Below are positions 19,383-27,200 of a stretch of DNA of 64,000 nt, piece by piece. Numbering within the stretch: the stretch's first letter is position 1; every line of letters begins with the position of its first letter. The notes beneath the pieces are model-generated. The model had not been told where the DNA came from, did no database searches, and saw only the letters and a program-made list of their open reading frames with translations. Source of the stretch: Chitinophaga pinensis DSM 2588 (GTDB lineage: Bacteria > Bacteroidota > Bacteroidia > Chitinophagales > Chitinophagaceae); NCBI RefSeq assembly GCF_000024005.1, contig NC_013132.1:7868001-7932000 (forward strand). The letters run 5' to 3'. The position numbers and the translations under genes are program-made.

Positions 19383-20307
19383 ACTTCTTTACCATTTCCA
19401 CCCGCTGTGGCCGGATCACCTCATACAACAGATAGCCTCTGCCATTGAAATGAATATATCTTGGCGGAGAACGGAACCAGGGCTCTCCCGGTACCTTCAC
19501 ATGGGCCTGTATATGCAGGTGCGGCTCTGAACTGAACCCCGAATTACCCACACATCCCAAAGGATCTCCCTGTTTTACGATATCTCCCTCTTTTACAATC
19601 ACACTTCCCTGCTTCAGATGCGCCAGGAAAACATAGCTGTTCTCCGTTTCGATCAACACCTGGTTGGTATTGTGCGGACCTCTGGCCATATTCGGCGGAA
19701 TATTGTCCGGGTCGTCTCCCACCGCTTTTGCGATACGGCCGTCACACGGACTGTATAAGGTATCGCCAAAGATTTCATAATCTTCCAGCTTCGGACTGAA
19801 AATCTTATTCGCCCTGCTACCATCCGGCTTTAATTTCACGATATCCATGGCGTATATCGCACCACGCAGACTAAAATGAAACAGGTTCGTCGGCAGTCCT
19901 TTACCGCCCTGTAAGACAAAATAACGACCCGTCTTCAGCGGAAATGCCAGATCAATTGTCCTTGCCTTCCCGGTGGTGCCGGTAAAATAAAGGATCGATA
20001 AAGTGATAAAAAGGGCTGAAAAGAACACATTGCCGACATATCGCCAGGTACGGGGGGCCGGTTTGTCTTTCTTTTTGCGGAAAAGGACACCCAGCAAGGT
20101 TAGCAATAAACAGATGCCAAAACCCCATTTGGCATCCACAGTAAGGTAAATCCAGGTTCCATAGAGATAAATAAATACGCCGAGGGATAAACCTAAAAGC
20201 AATACGGACCAGCTATGCTGCAGCCCCCTCCCGGAGGCCCTGAAAACAAAGAAAATACTGAGCAAGGCCAGGGCAAATGTGAGTAATAACAATACGTAAA
20301 TAAACAT
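19381..20307 (-). CDS. M23 family metallopeptidase, membrane-anchored
   Basis: LytM-type zinc endopeptidase likely to cut peptidoglycan cross-links. It has 308 residues. The N-terminal 120 residues hold four hydrophobic helices (MFIYVLLLLTFALALLSIFF and so on), an unusual membrane module for M23. The C-terminal LytM domain has PCDGRIAKAVGD, VFLAHLKQGSVIVKEGDIVKQGDPLG and SSEPHLHIQAH, in which HLH supplies zinc ligand and catalytic His. The upstream HxxxD ligand motif is not clear to me. The gene is convergent with 18840, four bases apart. Confidence 0.85.
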   Translation of the reverse strand: MFIYVLLLLTFALALLSIFFVFRASGRGLQHSWSVLLLGLSLGVFIYLYGTWIYLTVDAKWGFGICLLLTLLGVLFRKKKDKPAPRTWRYVGNVFFSALFITLSILYFTGTTGKARTIDLAFPLKTGRYFVLQGGKGLPTNLFHFSLRGAIYAMDIVKLKPDGSRANKIFSPKLEDYEIFGDTLYSPCDGRIAKAVGDDPDNIPPNMARGPHNTNQVLIETENSYVFLAHLKQGSVIVKEGDIVKQGDPLGCVGNSGFSSEPHLHIQAHVKVPGEPWFRSPPRYIHFNGRGYLLYEVIRPQRVEMVKK

Positions 20308-20421
20308 AGCTTATCAGAAAAAACTTTTTGCAAATTATCAATAATTTGAGCTCCACGGCAATAACGTAATAATTATGTAACATTGCTCTTACTACTACAT
20401 TTATTCCACGAAAAACACATT

Positions 20422-21975
20422 ATGGAAAATATCATCAAAACAGATGCCGGTATCCCAATTGCATCAGTATATACGGAAACTGTGCCCATGCAGGAGTCGC
20501 CCGGCGAATTCCCGTTTACAAGAGGCGTGCATGCTTCCATGTACCGGGATAAACTGTGGACGATGCGGCAGTATGCAGGCTTTAGCACGGCAGAAGCATC
20601 CAACGAACGTTATCATTATCTCTTACAACAGGGCGTAATGGGCCTCAGTGTGGCCTTTGATCTGCCTACACAGATCGGTTATGACTCTGATCACCCCATG
20701 TCAGAAGGGGAAGTCGGCAAAGTAGGTGTCGCCATTGACAGCATAGAGGATATAGAACGCCTGTTCAAAGGCATACAACTGGAAGAGATCTCCACCTCCA
20801 TGACCATCAATGCTACCGGATTTATACTACTCGCTTTATATATCGCACTGGCCAAAAAACAGGGGGCGGACCTGAAAAAGTTATCCGGCACTATTCAGAA
20901 TGATATTCTCAAAGAATATGCGGCCCGTGGTACCTTTATCTATCCCCCAAAACCTTCCATGCGGCTGATCACCGATATCTTTGATTATTGCAGCCGGGAA
21001 GTGCCTAAATGGAATACGATTTCCATCTCCGGGTACCATATCCGCGAAGCAGGCGCCAATGCCGTACAGGAACTGGCCTTCACCCTTGCCAACGGAAAAG
21101 CCTACTTACAGGCGGCTCTGGATCGCGGACTGGATATCAATGTATTTGCCCGCCGCCTGTCATTCTTCTTCAATGCACATAATCACCTGTTTGAGGAAGT
21201 CGCCAAATTCCGCGCTGCCAGACGGATGTGGGCACATATTACCAAAGGGATGGGTGCTACAGACCCCAAAGCGCAGATGCTGCGTTTTCATACACAAACC
21301 GGTGGTAGTACGCTCACCGCGCAACAACCACACAACAATATCGTACGGGTGACCGTACAAACGCTCGCAGCCACATTAGGCGGTACGCAGTCGCTGCATA
21401 CCAATGGTTATGATGAAGCACTCTCCCTGCCAACAGAAGCAGCGGCCCGTATTGCATTACGTACACAACAGATCGTAGGTTATGAAAGCGGGATTGCAGA
21501 TACGGTCGATCCGCTGGCAGGATCTTTCTATGTGGAAACACTGACCAACGAGGTGGAATCCCGGGCCTGGGAACTGATAGAAAGGATCGATGTCATGGGA
21601 GGCGCCGTAGCCGCTATCGAACAGGGTTTCATGCAGGACGAGATTGCACGTAGTGCGTATCGTTATCAACAGGAAATTGAGTCGGGAGAAAAAGTGATCG
21701 TTGGTGTGAATAAGTTCGCCGTCAAAGAAAATGCAACGGAAGAAGTATTCCGTATTGATGATAGTATCAGACAGGTACAAACGGAGCGCCTGCAGGCATT
21801 ACGGGCAAAAAGGGACAACTCGGCAGTAGCGGCCCTTTTACAGCGTCTGGAAACAGCGGCACATACTACGGAAAACCTCATGCCGATTGTAGTGGAAGCA
21901 GTAGAACAGTATTGCACACTCGGAGAGATCGCGGATACGCTGAGAAAGGTATGGGGAGAGCATAAGGGTATATAG
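20422..21975 (+). CDS. Methylmalonyl-CoA mutase large (catalytic) subunit without B12 domain
   Basis: Isomerises methylmalonyl-CoA and succinyl-CoA using adenosylcobalamin. At 517 residues it holds only the TIM-barrel substrate domain: [86 protein letters not shown]. The C-terminal cobalamin-binding domain with DxHxxG is absent, so a separate small subunit must be encoded outside this window. The closely similar hydroxyisobutyryl-CoA mutases share this split form, but the residues seen fit methylmalonyl-CoA better. Start MENIIKTD at 20422. Confidence 0.9.
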   Translation: MENIIKTDAGIPIASVYTETVPMQESPGEFPFTRGVHASMYRDKLWTMRQYAGFSTAEASNERYHYLLQQGVMGLSVAFDLPTQIGYDSDHPMSEGEVGKVGVAIDSIEDIERLFKGIQLEEISTSMTINATGFILLALYIALAKKQGADLKKLSGTIQNDILKEYAARGTFIYPPKPSMRLITDIFDYCSREVPKWNTISISGYHIREAGANAVQELAFTLANGKAYLQAALDRGLDINVFARRLSFFFNAHNHLFEEVAKFRAARRMWAHITKGMGATDPKAQMLRFHTQTGGSTLTAQQPHNNIVRVTVQTLAATLGGTQSLHTNGYDEALSLPTEAAARIALRTQQIVGYESGIADTVDPLAGSFYVETLTNEVESRAWELIERIDVMGGAVAAIEQGFMQDEIARSAYRYQQEIESGEKVIVGVNKFAVKENATEEVFRIDDSIRQVQTERLQALRAKRDNSAVAALLQRLETAAHTTENLMPIVVEAVEQYCTLGEIADTLRKVWGEHKGI

Positions 21976-21981
21976 TGTACT

Positions 21982-22023
21982 AATTATCAATTCGTTCTCA
22001 ATTGTCATCCGTAATTCGTAATT
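21982..22023. repeat. Degenerate heptad array after the mutase gene
   Basis: AATT blocks at 21982, 21989, 22000, 22013 and 22020, partly on the seven-base period of the AAGAATT arrays but with substitutions. It may be a decayed copy of the element family or chance AT-rich sequence. Confidence 0.35.
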
Positions 22024-22029
22024 GTATTG

Positions 22030-22037
22030 TATTTTCG
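22030..22037 (+). promoter_or_regulatory. Minus-7-like box TATTTTCG four bases from the methyltransferase ATG
   Basis: One mismatch to TAnnTTTG, separated from ATG 22042 by GGCC. No minus-33 at the proper distance. Possible leaderless promoter. Confidence 0.35.
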
Positions 22038-22041
22038 GGCC

Positions 22042-22938
22042 ATGTCTTCGATTTATTATAAAGCCTGTCCGATATGCGGATCAGGCAATATACACAAAGT
22101 ACTTGCGGCCAAAGATCATACAGTATCGGGCGAAACATTTGACATTTTTCATTGCGGACATTGCAGCGGACGTTTTACCCAGCATGTTCCCGGCAGTGCA
22201 GAGATTGGCCGTTACTATCAATCACAGGAATACATTTCACATTCCGAGACTAAAAAAGGCTTAATCAATCGTTTATATCACAGCGTGAGGAAGATCACCA
22301 TGCGCTCCAAGCAGAACTGGGTAAAGGCTGCCACTGGTCTTAAACAGGGTTCTCTGCTGGATATTGGTTGCGGCACAGGCGCTTTCCTTCACTATATGAA
22401 ACAGTTAAACTGGGACATAACAGGACTGGAACCGGATGATACCGCAAGGAGTAATGCAAAGACGCTCTATGGTATCGAACCGCTGCCCTCTTCAGAACTA
22501 TTCCATCTCCCGGCACAACAATATGACGCCATCACCATGTGGCATGTACTGGAACACGTACATTCACTGCATGACTACCTGCGACAGATCAGGACATTAC
22601 TGAAACCGGAAGGTGCGCTGATCATTGCCGTTCCTAACTACACCTCTCCTGATGCAGAGCATTACAAAGAGTTGTGGGCAGCCTATGACGTACCTCGTCA
22701 CCTGTATCATTTCTCTCCTTCTTCTATGGAGGAATTACTGAAACAACATAAGATCAGGATCGTGCGGAAACATCCGATGGTGTTTGACGGATTTTATGTC
22801 AGTCTGTTGAGCGAGAAATATAAAACAGGCGGAAATGGCCTGATTAAAGGCTTCTGGAACGGATTCAGGTCTTACAGAAAAGGACTGAAGAATGTAGACA
22901 GATGTAGTTCTGTGGTCTACGAATGTAAGGCAGATTAA
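22042..22938 (+). CDS. Class I SAM-dependent methyltransferase with N-terminal zinc ribbon
   Basis: A 298-residue protein. Residues 9-41 hold two Cys pairs (CPIC and CGHC), a likely zinc ribbon. The Rossmann methyltransferase follows with motif I LLDIGCGTGAF (105-115), an acidic strand end in GLEPDD, and MWHVLEHVHSLHDYLRQIRTLLKPEGALIIAVPN. The layout resembles methyltransferases linked to surface polysaccharide or natural-product loci, but no such genes are near. The substrate is unknown. It ends before a heptad array and a strong terminator. Confidence 0.85.
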   Translation: MSSIYYKACPICGSGNIHKVLAAKDHTVSGETFDIFHCGHCSGRFTQHVPGSAEIGRYYQSQEYISHSETKKGLINRLYHSVRKITMRSKQNWVKAATGLKQGSLLDIGCGTGAFLHYMKQLNWDITGLEPDDTARSNAKTLYGIEPLPSSELFHLPAQQYDAITMWHVLEHVHSLHDYLRQIRTLLKPEGALIIAVPNYTSPDAEHYKELWAAYDVPRHLYHFSPSSMEELLKQHKIRIVRKHPMVFDGFYVSLLSEKYKTGGNGLIKGFWNGFRSYRKGLKNVDRCSSVVYECKAD

Positions 22939-22961
22939 AGATAGAAGTTGTTAGTCAAGAC

Positions 22962-23014
22962 AATTAGGAATTAAGAATTAAGAATTAAGAATTAAGAATT
23001 AAGAATTAAGAATT
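22962..23014. repeat. Single heptad arm, seven units
   Basis: AATT, AGGAATT, then six AAGAATT. It lies 23 nt after the methyltransferase stop. No inverted partner before the next gene. Confidence 0.9.
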
Positions 23015-23044
23015 AATTAGAATAGTTTTTCGTAGAATTAAATG

Positions 23045-23088
23045 AAAGCAGCTATAATAATGTACAGTTATTATAGCTGCTTTTTTTA
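23045..23088 (+). terminator. Terminator after the methyltransferase
   Basis: Sixteen-base perfect stem AAAGCAGCTATAATAA / TTATTATAGCTGCTTT with a seven-base loop, then a T-run. Confidence 0.92.
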
Positions 23089-23093
23089 TTAGG

Positions 23094-23132
23094 GACGATA
23101 GCCATAACAGTGATGCTGTCAGCGGGCTATCG
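23094..23132. repeat. Inverted repeat between terminator and protease gene
   Basis: ACGATAGCC / GGCTATCGT around a 21-nt loop, downstream of the minus-strand protease gene. No T-run on either side; it may still end that transcript. Confidence 0.45.
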
Positions 23133-23171
23133 TCATTTGCTCATGCATCAGCTAATAAGGGATCTTATTAA

Positions 23172-24005
23172 TTAATACAGATAGTTGAGTGCTACGATAT
23201 CATTTGCGTTGAAGGTGCGGTTGCCGCCATTAGAACAGGCCAGCATCCAGGAGTTAGCGCTGTTACCGCTGGGTGTACCCGGAATCAGGATAGCGCCGAT
23301 ACCTGCTGAACCTTCGTTGGTAGCAGTACCGCCACAGCTGAGCGCACGGTTGAAGTAGTCCGTATGACGGAAGCCGATACAGTGACCGATTTCATGCTGA
23401 ATAACAGAACCGACATACAGCACATTCGGATTGCTGCCATATGCTGCGGAGTTGGTATTCATAAGAATAGAGTTGTACGGATTACCGGAACTGGTTGGGA
23501 AACCGGAAGAACCGAGTGTGATAAAACCACCACTTGGTCCCTGGTTAAAACCGGAAATGGTAATGTTGGCAGTACCGCTGGTGATACGTCTGAAAGTCAG
23601 CGTAAGACCCAGTCTGTTATAACGCGCGATAGCGGTATCCGTACCGGCTACGAAAGCGCTACCCAGGCTGGATGCAACCCTTACAGTTATTTGACGTGGG
23701 AGACCGGTCACCACATAATTGGTGCGGTATTGCTCTTCTTTGGCAGTGGTTAGAAAAGGACTGTTTGCTTTGGTGTTCAGGTCTGCATCACTCAGCAGGA
23801 TATCTCCTTCCACGAGATATTTACCATCGAATTTGCGGACGTCGGCAGTGCTGAAACCAAGTGCACTGATCTTATCCAAGGTAGCTTGTGATACACCGGC
23901 CTGATTAACCGATGCAGAGGGTGTGGTATCCTTTTTACAGGAAACAATGCAGATAGCGGCTCCTGCCAGCAGGCATGCGAGTGCTGTTAATGTGTGTTTG
24001 CTCAT
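23172..24005 (-). CDS. Secreted zinc metalloprotease, M57-like, lipoprotein
   Basis: Predicted extracellular protease of 277 residues. Signal MSKHTLTALACLLAGAAICIV leads to SCKK with the lipid cysteine at residue 23. The zinc site HEIGHCIGFRH is at residues 204-214, the metzincin pattern HExxHxxGxxH. The surrounding NVLYVGSVIQHEIGH and the C-terminal NANDIVALNYLY match the M57 group (dual-action HEIGH peptidases). It is monocistronic with a long leader. Confidence 0.85.
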   Translation of the reverse strand: MSKHTLTALACLLAGAAICIVSCKKDTTPSASVNQAGVSQATLDKISALGFSTADVRKFDGKYLVEGDILLSDADLNTKANSPFLTTAKEEQYRTNYVVTGLPRQITVRVASSLGSAFVAGTDTAIARYNRLGLTLTFRRITSGTANITISGFNQGPSGGFITLGSSGFPTSSGNPYNSILMNTNSAAYGSNPNVLYVGSVIQHEIGHCIGFRHTDYFNRALSCGGTATNEGSAGIGAILIPGTPSGNSANSWMLACSNGGNRTFNANDIVALNYLY

Positions 24006-24167
24006 ACATTTTAAGATTTGGGTGCTGATAAAATGAAGATATTATTAGCTGATCAGCTGATGACAGATGTTGTGGGATCTACGTTTGCTATGGGCACAAC
24101 TGTATAACAGCTGGCGGCAGACAGCAAAGTGTTTTCCCTGCCTTTATAGCAGGCAAACGCAGATAAG

Positions 24168-24184
24168 TTATTCCAATGGAATAA
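24168..24184. promoter_or_regulatory. 17-base palindrome upstream of the protease gene
   Basis: TTATTCCA - A - TGGAATAA, perfect eight-base arms, about 160 nt before the start of the minus-strand protease. Operator-like in form; regulator unknown. Confidence 0.3.
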
Positions 24185-24604
24185 ATACATTGTTCATCAG
24201 TAGATATAGCTAACCTGACAGATAATTACTTAACTCATGCTTTGGTTTTTTGTCATTGCAAGACACGCAGATACTAGCGGTTTATCGCGTCATTGCCGGA
24301 TTTTCAATTAATAAATAATTCTGGTTAACTCCGGGTGTTCCGGAAGTAGATTTTCTATTGACTTAGTGCTCGTGTTTAGATTTCTGTTGCTCGACGTTCA
24401 ATATTACAACATTCCATGATTCTCAGAAAAAAAAAGTCGGGGCTAAGAAAAAGAATAGAGAATGACGCAGAGAGCCTGAAGAGAAATATGCAGAAAGCAG
24501 TGGATAAAGGCGAAATGATAGATAGGATGGACAAATCGTTATCACATCGCCTCTTTGATTTAAGTTTTATCGGGTTGGTGAGTTGCAGGCAGGGGATACG
24601 CGGC

Positions 24605-24740
24605 GGTTTCAGATGGTGTCGCGGACTGGCGCCCGTTAAGTACATGATTGAGCATTGGTAGTGGGCTATGGATTGTGCCTTTGGGGTGCTTTAGCTGTAT
24701 GCAGGGGACGGGCTGAGGTCCGCTTTGCCATCTGAAAACC
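24605..24740. repeat. Imperfect inverted repeat in the gene-poor stretch
   Basis: GGTTTCAGATGG (24605-24616) and CCATCTGAAAACC (24728-24740) face each other, extended by GCGGA/TCCGC. It could fold as a long RNA stem or be the ends of a small element. Confidence 0.4.
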
Positions 24741-24817
24741 TTCGCTTAATTCCTGCGTTTCTTTTGGCTTTTGGGTGGTGGTGAGTTATTGGATGTATAG
24801 GATGCACTTTGAAACGT

Positions 24818-24849
24818 AATTCCTAATTCTTAATTCCTAATTCCTAATT
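24818..24849. repeat. Single 32-nt heptad arm, inverted orientation
   Basis: AATT, CCTAATT, CTTAATT, CCTAATT, CCTAATT: four heptads, directly abutting the lpd terminator. Confidence 0.88.
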
Positions 24850-24850
24850 G

Positions 24851-24890
24851 AAAAAGAAAGAGCGTACCTCACGGTACGCTCTTTCTTTTT
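24851..24890. terminator. lpd terminator, perfect 18-base stem
   Basis: AAAAAGAAAGAGCGTACC (24851-24868) / its exact complement (24873-24890) with a TCAC loop. T-runs form on both strands, so it can act in both directions. Confidence 0.92.
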
Positions 24891-24914
24891 ATAAACTCAT
24901 TTAAATACTTCAGA

Positions 24915-26321
24915 TTACAGGTGAATCGCTTCGCCGTAAGCCACTTCTATCGCGTCTTTTACAGATTCGCTCATAGTTGGGTGCGGGTGAATTGAATCCA
25001 GTACTTCCTGGTAAGTAGTCTCCAGTTTACGTGCAGTTACTGTCTGCGCGATAATTTCTGTAACGTTAGCACCGATCATGTGGGTACCTAACCACTCGCC
25101 GTATTTAGCGTCGAAGATTACTTTTACGAAACCTTCAGTAGCGCCGGCAGCAGTTGCTTTACCAGAAGCAGAGAATGGGAATTTACCTACTTTCACTTCG
25201 TAACCAGCTTCTTTTGCTGCTTTCTCAGTGTAACCTACAGAAGCGATTTCAGGTGCACAATAAGTACAACCAGGAATGTTCATGTAGTCGATAGGCTCAG
25301 GTTTGTGCGCATATTTCTTCTCTCCGTAAGCAATTGCTTCCACGCAGATGATACCTTCTTTAGAAGCAACGTGTGCGAGTGCCTGACCAGGAACCATGTC
25401 ACCGATAGCGAAAACGCCAGGTACGTTGGTCTGGTAGTATTTATCTACAGTTACTCTGCCTTTGTCAGTTTTGATACCCAGTGCTTCGAGGCCCAGGTTT
25501 TCGATATTAGCAGCGATACCTACAGCGCTCAGTACTACGTCAGCTTCCAGGAATACTTCACCGGTAGCAGTTTTCACTTTTGCTTTCACGCCTTCACCAT
25601 TTGCTTCAACAGCTTCAACGGATGCATTGGTCATGACTTCGATACCTTTCTTCTTGTAGATTTTCTCCAGTTCTTTAGAGATATCTTCGTCTTCCACCGG
25701 AACGATACGCGGCATGAACTCAACGATGGTTACTTTAGTACCCAGGGTTGCGTAGAAATAAGCGAATTCAACACCGATTGCGCCTGAACCTACAACGATC
25801 ATGGATTTAGGCTGTTTTGGCAATACCATTGCTTCACGATAGCCAATTACCTTCTTACCATCTATTTTCAGGTTTGGCAGTTCGCGGGCACGAGCACCGG
25901 TTGCCAGGATAATGTATTTAGCATCATGTACGGTCGCCTTACCATCCTTATCAGTTACTTCTACCTGCGTTTTGGATTTCAGCTTACCGTTACCTACCAG
26001 TACGTCGATCTTGTTTTTCTTCATCAGGAACTGAACGCCCTTACTCATCTTGTCAGCCACGCCACGACTACGCTTAATTACGGCATCAAAGTCAGCGGTA
26101 CTTTCGCCTGCGTTAATTCCATAATTTTTGGCGTGCTGTATATATTCCATCACCTGTGCGGACTTCAATAATGCTTTCGTGGGAATACAGCCCCAGTTCA
26201 AACAAATACCGCCCAGGCTCTCTCTTTCAACGATTGCCGTCTTAAATCCCAGCTGAGAAGCACGGATAGCAGCCACATATCCACCAGGGCCACTACCAAT
26301 TACGATTACGTCGTATGCCAT
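24915..26321 (-). CDS. lpd: Dihydrolipoyl dehydrogenase
   Basis: E3 flavoprotein of pyruvate, 2-oxoglutarate or branched-chain dehydrogenase complexes: reoxidises dihydrolipoamide with NAD. It has 468 residues from MAYDVIVIGSGPGGYVAAIRA (FAD-binding GxGxxG). The redox disulfide is in GGICLNWGCIPTKA (about residues 37-50), the second Rossmann motif in MIVVGSGAIGVEFAYFY, and the catalytic His-Glu pair in DSIHPHPTMSES near the C-terminus. The upstream frame extension to 26444 is rejected because it covers the lolA terminator. It has its own TACCTTTG box. Confidence 0.96.
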   Translation of the reverse strand: MAYDVIVIGSGPGGYVAAIRASQLGFKTAIVERESLGGICLNWGCIPTKALLKSAQVMEYIQHAKNYGINAGESTADFDAVIKRSRGVADKMSKGVQFLMKKNKIDVLVGNGKLKSKTQVEVTDKDGKATVHDAKYIILATGARARELPNLKIDGKKVIGYREAMVLPKQPKSMIVVGSGAIGVEFAYFYATLGTKVTIVEFMPRIVPVEDEDISKELEKIYKKKGIEVMTNASVEAVEANGEGVKAKVKTATGEVFLEADVVLSAVGIAANIENLGLEALGIKTDKGRVTVDKYYQTNVPGVFAIGDMVPGQALAHVASKEGIICVEAIAYGEKKYAHKPEPIDYMNIPGCTYCAPEIASVGYTEKAAKEAGYEVKVGKFPFSASGKATAAGATEGFVKVIFDAKYGEWLGTHMIGANVTEIIAQTVTARKLETTYQEVLDSIHPHPTMSESVKDAIEVAYGEAIHL

Positions 26322-26347
26322 ATTGCTTAATTTTAATTTAAACTTGC

Positions 26348-26355
26348 CAAAGGTA
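26348..26355 (-). promoter_or_regulatory. Minus-7 box TACCTTTG for lpd
   Basis: Exact TAnnTTTG on the minus strand, 26 nt before the ATG and between the lolA terminator and lpd. Minus-33 not clear. Confidence 0.5.
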
Positions 26356-26367
26356 ACAATAAAATGT

Positions 26368-26399
26368 AAAAAGCCCGGCCAAAAATAGCCAGGCTTTTC
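26368..26399 (-). terminator. lolA terminator
   Basis: AAAAGCCcGGC (26369-26379) / GCCaGGCTTTT (26388-26398), with T-rich sequence after it on the minus strand. A second small hairpin (GTCTTCG / CGAAGAC) lies at about 26402-26420. Confidence 0.8.
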
Positions 26400-26430
26400 T
26401 CGTCTTCGGTCGCGAAGACCCATCAATATT

Positions 26431-27108
26431 TTAGCGGAGGTCAACCACCTCTACACCAGGGTATTTCTTAGGATCGAAGCTAAAGGTAGCGTCGGTCACA
26501 CTTCCGTTTGGTGTGAAGTTGGTGATCTCGTATGTATAATGATTGCCGTTTTTCTCGTAAACCTTCATCTTAGCGATGTTCTGGCCTTTCTTATCGATAG
26601 AAACGATCACTTTGAATACGTTCTTTGATTTATCTGTAGGTGTCATTTCGATGTTCTGGAGTACTTTTCCTTTTTCGGTAGTTTCTCCATCCAGGCGGTA
26701 CAGATAATCTTTATCGTAGAAATTGGTGAACAGTTTAGCTGGCGACAGGGAAGTGCTGTTAGGGTCTACATTGTTGATTGTTACCTCGTTAGCATCTTTT
26801 GTGTATGTCCAGGTCGTTTTGTTATCACTGATCAGTTCCTGACCATCCAGGTTCACTTTATATTTGGCTCCTTTCAGGTAAACGGTACCTTTCTTAGAGT
26901 CAGTTACACTGTTATTAGCGCCTTCTACTTTCAAAACAAAATTAGCGACTACTGATTTTAACTGGGCAAACTTCTTGCTCACCCCGTCGAGTATTGCTTT
27001 TGCTTTTGGATCGTTTTTACCCAGACTGCCCACTGGCGTCTTGGTCTGAGCCATGCCATTCACTACAATTCCGCCCGTCAACATGGCCAGTAATAAAATT
27101 CTCTTCAT
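26431..27108 (-). CDS. lolA: Outer-membrane lipoprotein carrier LolA-like protein
   Basis: Periplasmic chaperone thought to carry lipoproteins to the outer membrane. It has 225 residues with signal peptide MKRILLLAMLTGGIVVNGMAQ. The LolA fold is suggested by ILDGVSKKFAQLKSVVANFVLKV at the start, KGTVYLKGAKYKVNLDGQELISDNKTTWTYTKDANEVTI, and the final TFSFDPKKYPGVEVVDLR. It lies directly downstream of ftsK, a standard pairing in Bacteroidota. A TACTTTTG box sits in the gap, so it may also be expressed alone. Confidence 0.88.
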   Translation of the reverse strand: MKRILLLAMLTGGIVVNGMAQTKTPVGSLGKNDPKAKAILDGVSKKFAQLKSVVANFVLKVEGANNSVTDSKKGTVYLKGAKYKVNLDGQELISDNKTTWTYTKDANEVTINNVDPNSTSLSPAKLFTNFYDKDYLYRLDGETTEKGKVLQNIEMTPTDKSKNVFKVIVSIDKKGQNIAKMKVYEKNGNHYTYEITNFTPNGSVTDATFSFDPKKYPGVEVVDLR

Positions 27109-27186
27109 TTTTCGTAAGTTTTGTTTCTTGCTGTTAGTTTGACAAATGTTGTGCCGATAGGTTTATTTCTAAAGTTAATATAAAGC

Positions 27187-27194
27187 CAAAAGTA
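27187..27194 (-). promoter_or_regulatory. Minus-7 box TACTTTTG between ftsK and lolA
   Basis: Exact consensus on the minus strand, 78 nt before the lolA start and just after the ftsK stop. Confidence 0.45.
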
Positions 27195-27200
27195 CGACTA

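Larger units (their letters stand above)
24006..24817. other. Long gene-poor stretch between the protease and lpd
   Basis: About 810 nt. It contains a 17-base palindrome at 24168-24184 and an imperfect 21-base inverted repeat (24605-24625 with 24719-24740). Overlapping open frames at 24376-24645 (minus) and 24416-24661 (plus) have no domain I recognise and are probably non-coding. Confidence 0.55.

Noticed and set aside
24376..24661. Two overlapping small open frames on opposite strands
   Set aside because: Neither has a family-like feature; they overlap each other and one runs into the inverted repeat at 24605. Probably non-coding.
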